Shown here: positions 1 through 6,118 of the stretch, piece by piece
Position numbering within the stretch: position 1 is the first letter of the stretch
Layout of the letters: the number at the start of each line of letters is the position of its first letter
DNA from: Thermoplasmata archaeon
Lineage (GTDB): Archaea; Thermoplasmatota; Thermoplasmata; Thermoplasmatales; Thermoplasmataceae
Direction: 5' to 3'
DNA: 7,976 nucleotides
Assembly (NCBI GenBank): GCA_021827885.1
Contig: JAKAUD010000122.1
Location: forward strand, 1-7,976
Notes under the pieces: model-generated
The model's database searches: none
The model's input: only the letters and a program-made list of their open reading frames with translations
Told to the model about the DNA's origin: nothing
Program-made: the position numbers and the translations under genes

Positions 1-135
1 CGATCTATCACCATAAAAAAGAGCGGATAAAGTCAAAACACCAATAACTATCAAAAAGATTTTTATCAAAACTATGCCCGTACTTCCCTTTAAACCAACC
101 GAATTTTGACTCACGCTATCCTTATTTGGATACAT
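1..135 (-). CDS. Partial membrane-anchored protein, N-terminus only (unrecognised)
   Basis: On the minus strand an ATG at 133-135 opens a frame that stays open for 45 codons to the left edge, so only the N-terminus is in the window. It starts MYPNKDSVSQ, continues through a polar stretch with one lysine, and then has a strongly hydrophobic segment at about residues 20-42 (GIVLIKIFLIVIGVLTLSAL), followed by the polar end YGDRS. This reads as a signal-anchor or uncleaved signal peptide of a secreted or membrane protein. The KG-S-T-G step before the hydrophobic core faintly recalls an archaeal class III (pilin-type) signal, but the residues after KG do not fit that motif well. No ribosome-binding site is visible. 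An A/T-rich element at about 158-167 would suit a leaderless transcript. The function cannot be told from this fragment. Confidence 0.6.
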   Translation of the reverse strand, partial: MYPNKDSVSQNSVGLKGSTGIVLIKIFLIVIGVLTLSALFYGDRS

Positions 136-174
136 GGTTTAAACTTAAATCTTGCCCCTAAAAATTAAGCACTG

Positions 175-327
175 ATGAAGGATTGTAATTCTCTTCCCGG
201 CAAAATGCATAACTGCCTTCCGATGAACCTGCGGATTCTGATGCTGGATATTCCGGATAATGATTTGAATGAGATATTTCAGCATGTGAAATTCCCACAA
301 ATAAAAAGAGTTAGAAACATATTTTAA
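175..327 (+). CDS. Doubtful 50-codon ORF in the left intergenic region
   Basis: This is the only ORF of note in the 248-base gap between the left partial gene and the exporter operon. It runs from ATG 175 to TAA 325-327. The peptide has a charged, amphipathic C-terminal half (for example RILMLDIPDNDLNEIFQHVK), which looks more protein-like than random translation. A stop codon lies just upstream at 166-168, so it is not the open end of a longer frame. No ribosome-binding site precedes it, and there is no clear TATA box at the right distance. It may be a small protein, the remnant of a decayed gene, or chance. An overlapping minus-strand frame of similar length also exists here and looks less convincing. 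Confidence 0.2.
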   Translation: MKDCNSLPGKMHNCLPMNLRILMLDIPDNDLNEIFQHVKFPQIKRVRNIF

Positions 328-362
328 GATGAACCATCCTCCTGATACAATTCTGGAGTTTT

Positions 363-370
363 AAAAAAAA
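363..370 (-). terminator. Oligo-T terminator of the PadR-ABC operon
   Basis: The plus strand has a run of eight A (TTTTTTTT on the minus strand) that begins 13 bases past the permease stop codon. Archaeal RNA polymerase commonly terminates at such T tracts without needing a hairpin, and none is obvious here. The position at the end of the three-gene operon supports the call. Confidence 0.55.
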
Positions 371-383
371 GGTGGTTGGAATA

Positions 384-1199
384 TCAATCTCTTATCTCTT
401 TTTCAGACAAAATATATGTCAGAACAACCAGAAACGTAGCCAAAAGACCAAGGTACAGAAGGTATAACAGAACCGAGTGTGTCTGTGAGGATGTCAGGTT
501 TCCATAAAGCAAGACTGTCCTTATCGCTTCAGAAGACCATGAAACTGGATTATATTCGGCAACAGTTCCCAGCCATGATGCCATCAGCGCCTTAGGAAAT
601 AAGGCGAAACTTGCAAAAATTAATGGCAGATTTATGAGGTTGATAATCCCAAAAACAGTTTCCATCTTCCTGAGCCTGATGGCTATTATGCTGAATAAGG
701 AAGAGAATGAGAAGGCTATGAGGACAAGGGCTACTACTATTACAAAGACATCAAAAACATTAAACCCTTTTCTTAGAACGAGCCCGTTTGGGATGATCAG
801 CGCTGCCGCAATGAGAATTACTGCCTGAACTAGGATCCTGAATGTGCTTGATAACACTTTTGAAAATACTATAGAACTCCTGCTTATGGGGGATACAAGA
901 AATCTTGACATGGGACCAAGCCTTCTGTCCCAGATGATGTTCACTCCCGCAAACATTCCAGTGAACAAGCTGGTTGTGGTAAGGATTCCGCCTATGATGA
1001 AAGTTATATAGTTAGGTGCCGGGTAAAAGGGACTTAATGGGGAATTTACGCCTGCCGTTCCAAGCAATTTCGCCAGGTCGAAGGCGCTCCCGAATAAAAC
1101 TATCCAGAATATGGGTTGAATTAACCCTACAAAGAAAAACACTGGGTTTCTGTACCACTTCTTTAATTCCCTGACTGTCAACGGGATCAAGCCACTCAT
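384..1199 (-). CDS. ABC-2 type transporter permease (DrrB-like)
   Basis: This is the membrane subunit of an ABC exporter, 271 residues, the usual size for a half-transporter of the ABC-2 family. Hydrophobic segments lie at about residues 20-40, 62-86, 112-137, 150-174, 180-203 and 241-264, giving six helices. Between helices 2 and 3 is the family hallmark loop DRRLGPMSRFLVSPISR (91-107). Before the last helix is the typical run with FPKALMASWL and EYNPVSWSSEAIR. The start overlaps the stop of the ATPase gene by four bases (ATGA), and a strong GGAGG sits eight bases upstream, so the two subunits are translationally coupled. It presumably dimerises and pairs with that ATPase to export a hydrophobic or amphipathic compound. 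The family often handles drugs or lipids, but the substrate here cannot be read from the sequence. Confidence 0.92.
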   Translation of the reverse strand: MSGLIPLTVRELKKWYRNPVFFFVGLIQPIFWIVLFGSAFDLAKLLGTAGVNSPLSPFYPAPNYITFIIGGILTTTSLFTGMFAGVNIIWDRRLGPMSRFLVSPISRSSIVFSKVLSSTFRILVQAVILIAAALIIPNGLVLRKGFNVFDVFVIVVALVLIAFSFSSLFSIIAIRLRKMETVFGIINLINLPLIFASFALFPKALMASWLGTVAEYNPVSWSSEAIRTVLLYGNLTSSQTHSVLLYLLYLGLLATFLVVLTYILSEKEIRD

Positions 1200-2191
1200 C
1201 TTCTCATCCTCCTCATTGTTAAAGCCTGCTTAAACGCGGATTCACCGCTATCTTCTCTTATCTCATTGCCGGTTAATTTAAGGAATACCTGATCAAGAGA
1301 TGGCTTTTGCACGGACATTTTCATTGGCGTTATACCTTTCTTGATCATGAAATCCATAAGAAGCGGCAGATCCGAATCTGCATCCTTAACTGTTAATCTG
1401 ATCTCTTTTCCGTTTATTGCAGGTTCTTCAAGGGAACCCGAGAATTCGGCAACCGTCTTCAGAGATTCTTCATCCTTTGTTTCCACTATTATGGAATCTC
1501 CTTTCAGAGAAGCCTTCAGTTCTGCCGATGTTCCGATAGTTATTATATTTCCATGATCGATAATGCATATCCTGTCAGATAACTCATCTGCTTCCTCGAG
1601 ATAGTGTGTTGTCAGGATGATAGTCACACCGAGATCTTCCCTGACTTTCTTGATATAATCCCACATTTTCGCCCTTGTTTGGACATCCAGCCCCAACGTG
1701 GGTTCATCCAGAAAGAGTACCTTTGGCTCATTCACAAGACCCATGATCAGTTCAAGCCTCTTTCTCATTCCACCAGAAAATGTTCTTACGTAATGTCCCC
1801 CAACATCTCCCAGATCCACAAGATTAAGCAATTCTGCTATTTTCTTGTTTGATGGAACTTTGGGAAGATCATAGAATCTTGCAATCATCCTGAGATTTTC
1901 CACTGCTTTCAGATCCTCATCCGCGGTGAGATCCTGCGGTACAACTCCTATGTTTCTCCTCACTCGAAGTGAATCCTTGACGATATCGTAACCCATTATA
2001 CTTGCACTGCCGGATGTAGGTGTTATTGAGGTGGACAGCATCTTTATGGTTGTTGTCTTTCCAGCCCCATTGGGACCAAGAAAGCCGAATATCTCTCCCT
2101 GCTTTATCTGGAGGTGGATGCCCTTCACTGCCTGTATATTCCCAGGATATGTCTTCGTCAGGTTTTCTGTTTCAATAATATAATCAGTCAT
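1196..2191 (-). CDS. ABC transporter ATP-binding protein (DrrA-like, with DUF4162-type tail)
   Basis: This is the cytoplasmic ATPase subunit that powers the adjacent permease. All canonical motifs are intact: Walker A GPNGAGKTT (39-47), Q-loop VVPQD (Q86), signature FSGGM (138-142), Walker B VLFLDEP with D162 and E163, D-loop near GLD, and the switch histidine in TTHYLEEADEL (H196). After about residue 215 comes a C-terminal domain ending KPSLDQVFLKLTGNEIRE, typical of the DUF4162 tail on DrrA-like exporters, and then a basic end (MRRMRR). The length of 331 residues is normal. The ATG overlaps the end of the PadR gene by eight bases, with GAGGT six bases upstream. Drug, antibiotic or lipid export is the usual family role; the substrate is unknown here. 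Confidence 0.94.
   Translation of the reverse strand: MTDYIIETENLTKTYPGNIQAVKGIHLQIKQGEIFGFLGPNGAGKTTTIKMLSTSITPTSGSASIMGYDIVKDSLRVRRNIGVVPQDLTADEDLKAVENLRMIARFYDLPKVPSNKKIAELLNLVDLGDVGGHYVRTFSGGMRKRLELIMGLVNEPKVLFLDEPTLGLDVQTRAKMWDYIKKVREDLGVTIILTTHYLEEADELSDRICIIDHGNIITIGTSAELKASLKGDSIIVETKDEESLKTVAEFSGSLEEPAINGKEIRLTVKDADSDLPLLMDFMIKKGITPMKMSVQKPSLDQVFLKLTGNEIREDSGESAFKQALTMRRMRR
1208..1212 (-). promoter_or_regulatory. Strong ribosome-binding site of the permease
   Basis: GGAGG on the minus strand lies eight bases before the ATG at 1199, inside the 3' end of the ATPase gene. It supports this start and independent re-initiation of the permease within the operon. Confidence 0.8.
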
Positions 2192-2603
2192 TTCTTAACC
2201 TCTTTTTGATCTCGTTTAATTTTTCTTCTATGGAATTGATTTGCTTTTCAGCGCCATCCGCTGAAAGGTTAGAATCCAGGATGAACATCAGTTCTGAATT
2301 TATATTTTCAAGTATTGATTCAATATCATCAGGATTTGTTTTGCTGTAGAAATACCTTATTTTCTGGAAATGTTTATCTATAGTTTCCTTTCCCTTCGCC
2401 GTTATTGAGTACCTATTAAAATCGTCACGGGTGACAAATTCAGCTTTTTCCAATTGTGATAGCAACGGATAAATAGAACCCGGGCTGGGTTTCCACCATC
2501 CCATTGAATTTTCTTCGATTTCCTTAATTATTTCAGATCCATTCAATCTTCTCTGGCTAAGGATATTCAAAACCCAGAATCTCAGGAGCCCATGCTTCTT
2601 CAT
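2184..2603 (-). CDS. PadR-family transcriptional regulator
   Basis: This is a winged-helix DNA-binding protein of the PadR family, 139 residues from ATG 2603. The N-terminal domain starts MKKHGLLRFWVLNILS and has the family's recognition region with W36-W37 and PSPGSIYPLLSQLE (39-52). A wing follows around RDDFNRYSITAKG (59-71). The C-terminal part is helical and charged (IEEKLNEIKKRL, 125-136), as expected for the dimerising helix. The frame is open upstream to a TTG at 2693, but those extra residues do not look like PadR and cover the promoter, so they were excluded. A GTG at 2628-2630 is a real alternative start, because it lies just after the transcription start predicted from the TATA box at 2659-2666. 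The gene is first in the exporter operon and overlaps the ATPase by eight bases. PadR proteins in this setting usually repress their own exporter until a ligand binds (inference). Confidence 0.9.
   Translation of the reverse strand: MKKHGLLRFWVLNILSQRRLNGSEIIKEIEENSMGWWKPSPGSIYPLLSQLEKAEFVTRDDFNRYSITAKGKETIDKHFQKIRYFYSKTNPDDIESILENINSELMFILDSNLSADGAEKQINSIEEKLNEIKKRLRND
2198..2202 (-). promoter_or_regulatory. Ribosome-binding site of the ABC ATPase
   Basis: GAGGT on the minus strand lies six bases before the ATG at 2191, inside the last codons of the PadR gene. It supports the overlapping start and translational coupling. Confidence 0.7.
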
Positions 2604-2642
2604 GCCACCGTATGTTGAGGAATCTTCCACAGGAATCGCAAT

Positions 2643-2675
2643 TCGATATTTTGGGAAATTATATAAGAATATCGA
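2643..2675 (-). promoter_or_regulatory. Inverted repeat around a TATA box: candidate PadR operator and operon promoter
   Basis: A perfect eight-base inverted repeat, TCGATATT (2643-2650) and AATATCGA (2668-2675), is separated by 17 bases that contain the symmetric TATA box TTATATAA (2659-2666). It lies just upstream of the PadR gene. A regulator dimer gripping both arms would block TBP, which fits autorepression (inference). The TATA box is symmetric, so it could also fire to the right. The GGGAAA just to its left looks like a BRE for that direction. No SD-like sequence is well placed before PadR. Confidence 0.5.
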
Positions 2676-2783
2676 TTTCCGATAATTATTCAAGTCGTGA
2701 ATATCATCTTATTGATCAGGAATGATGGTATTAATACAAGTAGAATAAATTAAACGGTCTTTCCCCAAGTAGGGAGCATAGGA

Positions 2784-2793
2784 ATATTTATTA
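2784..2793 (+). promoter_or_regulatory. Candidate TATA box for the secreted-protein gene
   Basis: ATATTTATTA lies about 50 bases before the ATG at 2840. Transcription starting some 25 bases downstream would leave a short leader that includes the GAGGA at 2826-2830. A second A/T-rich element at 2799-2808 (CTAAATAATA) is an alternative but would place the start at or past the ribosome-binding site. Confidence 0.4.
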
Positions 2794-2825
2794 ACCTTCT
2801 AAATAATATCAGACATTGTCATACA

Positions 2826-2830
2826 GAGGA
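2826..2830 (+). promoter_or_regulatory. Ribosome-binding site of the secreted-protein gene
   Basis: GAGGA lies nine bases before the ATG at 2840, an acceptable spacing. It supports this start. Confidence 0.55.
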
Positions 2831-2839
2831 TAGAATAAA

Positions 2840-3535
2840 ATGAGAATCTCCAAATTAATAGCATACAGCGCGTTTTCCTTGATAGCAGCATTTCTCGTTG
2901 TGTCTTCTGCTTCCATATATGTGAGCACAGCAGAAACTGCCCAGGCCTTGTCAGGGAACGTGAAGTATGTTAATCTAAGCGCACCACAGCCCTACGTTGG
3001 CGTATGCCTTAATGGCCAGGCAAAGGGCATAGTGCCTTCTTCAATAACAATACTTAACCAGACTATAACACTGAATCCCGGTCAAACAATTTCTAAAATG
3101 CTAAGGGTGCCCTTAGACATCGGAAATCTTTCAAAGAAAGGGTTTCCATTCGAATCCTTTTCAATTGTTATATCTGATGCAATCAGTGGGATTTTATCTG
3201 TGTTGAACATAACATCATACAGGGGAGGACTTACTCTGAATATGCCTGCGATAATTTCAAATATTTCTTCTCCGAAGATGAGCCAGGAAAACAATTCACC
3301 GGGAAAAGCTCTGCTGTCAGTTGGTTTGAGATTTCTAATTCCCATCTTTTTTGATGGAGCCAAAATGCTGGTTTATTCCGGCTCACAAATCATAGGAAAC
3401 ATGAGTATCGGTTCCTCAGGTGGTATCAATCCAGGAAATTACAATCTCACTGGGCTAATTAACATTCCAAAGGGGCAGACAATAACAGAGACATTGCAAA
3501 ATTTATCATTTTCAATTGGCGGCTTAAAATGGTGA
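2840..3535 (+). CDS. Unrecognised secreted or membrane-anchored protein rich in N-glycosylation sequons
   Basis: I do not recognise the family. The 231-residue product begins with a short basic end (MRISK) and a hydrophobic segment at about 6-28, a signal peptide or N-terminal anchor; the rest would lie outside the cell. The outer part is rich in Ser, Asn, Gly and Ile and looks like beta-structure. It carries nine N-X-S/T sequons (N45, N73, N96, N123, N141, N151, N187, N202, N221). A related motif occurs twice, GQTISKML (81-88) and GQTITETL (212-219), which hints at two similar modules. There is one cysteine (C56). A LEA14-like or other beta-sandwich fold is possible but unproven. The gene stands alone on its strand, divergent from the PadR operon, and its last 12 bases overlap the end of the convergent HAD gene. 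Confidence 0.8.
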   Translation: MRISKLIAYSAFSLIAAFLVVSSASIYVSTAETAQALSGNVKYVNLSAPQPYVGVCLNGQAKGIVPSSITILNQTITLNPGQTISKMLRVPLDIGNLSKKGFPFESFSIVISDAISGILSVLNITSYRGGLTLNMPAIISNISSPKMSQENNSPGKALLSVGLRFLIPIFFDGAKMLVYSGSQIIGNMSIGSSGGINPGNYNLTGLINIPKGQTITETLQNLSFSIGGLKW

Positions 3536-4138
3536 TTCAAGGTTCTTCTTTATTAATTCCGGAATCTCACTCAGTTCGCCTATTTTATGATCAAAGAGCT
3601 TGATATTTGTCTCTCTTCCATGGGTAACAAGAATTGCAGGGATCCCCAGCTTTCTGGCAGGAATCATATCATTGATTGAATCTCCAACTGCCATCATATA
3701 TTCAATAGGTATCCCAAGGGTTTTAGCGGCGAGGAGGTAAGATTCTGTTCCAGGTTTCCCGGAAGAGACATCATCAATTGTTACCACACTTAATCCTTTC
3801 AGATCAAGCTTGTTAACAAGCTCACGCCTTGATGACGTCACTATTATTGATCTTATCCCAATCGATTTGAGAGTTGATATAGTCGGGGTAAAATCTTCAT
3901 AAATAGAGATGTTCTTAAGCATGTCAAGAAAATATTTTTCCTCAAGTTTTTCCGTAAGTTCAGGATCACTGGAAAACTTTGATGCAAGAACCAATCCCGG
4001 AAGGCCTATGAGCGGATTGATATCAGAATCATCAAGATATATGCCCTGATCGGCGAAGGACATTTTCCACGCCTTCACCCTCTGCACAAATGAATTGAGG
4101 ATAGTTCCATCAAGATCAAATATAACGCCCTTTATCAT
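3524..4138 (-). CDS. HAD-superfamily hydrolase, phosphoglycolate phosphatase-like
   Basis: This is a probable soluble phosphatase of 204 residues. The four HAD motifs are present in order: nucleophile DLDGT (D8, D10), motif II IIVTSS (T101 or S102), motif III lysine in SSGKPG (K128), and motif IV VGDSINDM (D153, D157). About 70 residues between motifs I and II form a helical C1-type cap (roughly 15-85), as in phosphoglycolate phosphatase and beta-phosphoglucomutase relatives. Mg-dependent hydrolysis of a small phosphate ester is expected; the substrate cannot be named. The gene lies six bases after the ThiF-like gene and is likely on the same transcript, with no strong ribosome-binding site of its own. 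Its stop TAA overlaps the end of the convergent gene by 12 bases. Confidence 0.9.
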   Translation of the reverse strand: MIKGVIFDLDGTILNSFVQRVKAWKMSFADQGIYLDDSDINPLIGLPGLVLASKFSSDPELTEKLEEKYFLDMLKNISIYEDFTPTISTLKSIGIRSIIVTSSRRELVNKLDLKGLSVVTIDDVSSGKPGTESYLLAAKTLGIPIEYMMAVGDSINDMIPARKLGIPAILVTHGRETNIKLFDHKIGELSEIPELIKKNLESPF

Positions 4139-4144
4139 GGAATT

Positions 4145-4873
4145 TCAGTAAAGTGATCTGCCAATTATATGTTTTTCATCAAGCAAGGGAAAGTTTCCCA
4201 TGGAACACACTTTGCATGAATCCCTCCTGGAAGTTTGTACCTTTATCATAGTTACTGCCTTTGAGTCATAGAAATAAATGCAATCATCCAGCAGGCTATA
4301 TTTATAATAATTTACAAGAATGGACACACCCAATATTGAGGCAAGCGATGGAACATAAAATTCTACGTTATCATAAGAACAATTTATCGGAGTCAGGTTC
4401 TGCCCCTCAGAAAGGCAGTTAAGGCATGCAGTCCTGCCAGGCACAATCAATTTCAGTTCGAGGCTGTTTTCAAGGCTCGAAGTCATAAGCCACGGTATTT
4501 TCAGGCTGGCCGAAATTTCATTGATCAGGTTTCTTGTAAGAATTGAATCTGTACAGTCAATGATCAGATCGCAATCCCCGACAATTGCGCTGTAATTCAG
4601 GGAATCAAGATATTCAGGGATCGCTTCAATTTTGGCAAATGTTCCCTGACTCCTGATTATACTTGTCATTGCGATTGCTTTGTTCCTTCCAATATCACTA
4701 TTTCCAAAAAGTACCTGCCTCTCCAGATTGGTATGCTCAATTATATCTCCGTCAACTATTTTTATCCCGCTTACACCGTGATGGGAAAGGAGAAGTGATA
4801 CAAGGCTTGAGTTCCCCCCTGCTCCAATAATACACACATTTAACTTCTCCATTTCGTGGCTTTTTAGAGACAT
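4145..4873 (-). CDS. ThiF/MoeB/HesA-family E1-like enzyme
   Basis: This is an adenylating enzyme fold that activates the C-terminal glycine of ubiquitin-like or sulfur-carrier proteins. From the ATG at 4873 it has 242 residues. Visible landmarks are the nucleotide loop GAGGNSS (17-23), D41 after the second strand, NLERQ (49-53) with the arginine finger, DIGRNKA with K65, and DCTDS with the metal-binding D109. Two CxxC pairs (C150/C153 and C220/C223) form the structural zinc site. C165 in an NC-S context lines up with the catalytic cysteine of ThiF. The usual glycine-rich run after that cysteine is degenerate, and the N-terminal helix is short. An in-frame ATG at 4897 exists, but GGAGG stands seven bases before the ATG at 4873. 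No ubiquitin-like partner or sulfurtransferase is in the window. The gene precedes a HAD phosphatase with a six-base gap. Confidence 0.88.
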   Translation of the reverse strand: MSLKSHEMEKLNVCIIGAGGNSSLVSLLLSHHGVSGIKIVDGDIIEHTNLERQVLFGNSDIGRNKAIAMTSIIRSQGTFAKIEAIPEYLDSLNYSAIVGDCDLIIDCTDSILTRNLINEISASLKIPWLMTSSLENSLELKLIVPGRTACLNCLSEGQNLTPINCSYDNVEFYVPSLASILGVSILVNYYKYSLLDDCIYFYDSKAVTMIKVQTSRRDSCKVCSMGNFPLLDEKHIIGRSLY

Positions 4874-4880
4874 ACCGGTT

Positions 4881-4885
4881 CCTCC
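4881..4885 (-). promoter_or_regulatory. Ribosome-binding site that fixes the ThiF-like start
   Basis: GGAGG on the minus strand lies seven bases before the ATG at 4873 and inside the first codons of the longer frame from 4897. It is a strong reason to prefer the shorter protein. Confidence 0.75.
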
Positions 4886-4897
4886 ACAATAGAGCAT

Positions 4898-4913
4898 TAT
4901 TTATCTTATTATT
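4898..4913 (-). promoter_or_regulatory. Candidate TATA region of the ThiF-HAD unit
   Basis: The minus strand reads AATAATAAGATAAATA here, 25-40 bases before the chosen start. A transcript beginning just ahead of the GGAGG would fit. The exact box cannot be chosen by eye. Confidence 0.4.
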
Positions 4914-5072
4914 GTTCTCATGTAGCGGCGATGAGCCTTATGGTGCGTTGATAATTTTGCTGGCTATAGCGTGAATGTACACTCATTTCGATGTGGGATT
5001 CTGAGAATATGTCTATAATAAATCTTCGCTAATCTACGCTTTTGAAGGAAGTAAACCATAATAACTCTAACA

Positions 5073-5083
5073 CATAAATAATA
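5073..5083 (+). promoter_or_regulatory. Candidate TATA box of the MDR dehydrogenase (leaderless type)
   Basis: CATAAATAATA is centred about 24 bases before the ATG at 5102, and no ribosome-binding site lies between. This is the arrangement of leaderless archaeal transcripts. A further TATA-like stretch (CTATAATAAAT, 5013-5023) lies about 80 bases upstream. Confidence 0.5.
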
Positions 5084-5101
5084 GTCTAACATTGTATTCT
5101 A

Positions 5102-6118
5102 ATGAAAGCTGCATTCTTGAAAGAAATAGGAAAAGATCTGGTGATAGAGGATTTTGCGATCCCTGAACCACTCGATGAACAGGTAACAATTGAACAGGAA
5201 ATTACTGGCATATGCTATCGGGATATTCTCGAAAAGGAAGGATTTTTTCCCAGAATGAAACCGCCAATAATCCCTGGTCATGAAATCTCAGGAAAAATCA
5301 TCAAAGTTGGAAGAGGAGTCAAGGATTTTAACGTTGGGGACAGGGTATCCAGCTTAATTTATGAACCATGTGGATCATGCGAACAGTGTGTATCCGGACG
5401 CGAGAATTTATGCCCAAGGAAGAAAACATATGGGGAAAATATCAACGGTTCATATTCCAGATGCGTCAATGTTTCACAAAAAAGTCTTGTAAAGGTGCCG
5501 GATGGAGTGCCAAGGGAACTGGCAGCAATTGCCGCATGCGTTACCGGAATGGTTTACCATGCCCTGAACACAGTGGGTGATGCAGGGTATAATTCCCGGG
5601 TATTAATCACAGGGGCAGGAGGTGGCGTAGGTTCCCACGCAATCCAGGTAGCCAAGGCCATGGGTTCACAGGTTATCGCTGCGACAAGCTCTAAGTGGAA
5701 GGAGAAGACACTTTATGAACTGGGAGCAGATTTTGTTATAGAGTCTTCAGATGGATTTGACAAGGAAGTGAAGAAAATTTGGCCGGAAGGCTCTGAGATA
5801 GTGCTGGAAAACACTGGCAACGCAACCTTCAGTTCATCTTTAAGATCGCTCTCTTTTGGGGGAAGGCTCATAATAATCGGAAACCTTGAACCGACACCTG
5901 TGCCTCTTCCCTTAGGAATGATAATACTTAAAGGAAACAGGATTGAAGGGAGCATAAGCTCTACAAGGAATGACCTGAAAAGGGCCCTTGAATTATCGAA
6001 GAGTGGAAAGGTGAGGGAGGTGAAGCACGATTTGAGGAACCTGGAAGATGTCAACAGTGCCTTCACTGACATAAAGCAGAGGAAAAACATAGGCCGAATT
6101 ATGCTCAAATTGGATTGA
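5102..6118 (+). CDS. Zinc-dependent MDR dehydrogenase, acryloyl-CoA reductase-like
   Basis: This is a medium-chain dehydrogenase/reductase of 338 residues, a normal length. The N-terminal catalytic domain carries zinc-ligand candidates C38 (GICYRD), H60-E61 (PGHEISG) and C146 (AACVTGM). The four structural-zinc cysteines are complete (C90, C93, C96, C104). The Rossmann domain has GAGGGVG (171-177) for NAD(P)H. The runs CYRDILEKEGFFPRMK, CVTGMVYHAL and MIILKGNRIEGSISSTRND closely resemble, from memory, the acryloyl-CoA reductase of Sulfolobus tokodaii, so reduction of an enoyl-CoA such as acryloyl-CoA is a reasonable guess. A general alcohol dehydrogenase role cannot be excluded. No other 3-hydroxypropionate pathway gene is nearby. 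It is a single gene, divergent from the ThiF unit, probably leaderless, with no clear terminator after it. Confidence 0.9.
   Translation: MKAAFLKEIGKDLVIEDFAIPEPLDEQVTIEQEITGICYRDILEKEGFFPRMKPPIIPGHEISGKIIKVGRGVKDFNVGDRVSSLIYEPCGSCEQCVSGRENLCPRKKTYGENINGSYSRCVNVSQKSLVKVPDGVPRELAAIAACVTGMVYHALNTVGDAGYNSRVLITGAGGGVGSHAIQVAKAMGSQVIAATSSKWKEKTLYELGADFVIESSDGFDKEVKKIWPEGSEIVLENTGNATFSSSLRSLSFGGRLIIIGNLEPTPVPLPLGMIILKGNRIEGSISSTRNDLKRALELSKSGKVREVKHDLRNLEDVNSAFTDIKQRKNIGRIMLKLD

Noticed and set aside
46..90. Archaeal class III (pilin-type) signal peptide in the left partial protein, from the KG before the hydrophobic segment.
   Set aside because: The residues after KG are S-T-G, which do not fit the usual cleavage motif, and the hydrophobic core contains a lysine.
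5713..6108. A 131-codon minus-strand frame inside the dehydrogenase gene.
   Set aside because: It is a shadow of the dehydrogenase, whose Rossmann domain is clearly encoded on the plus strand.
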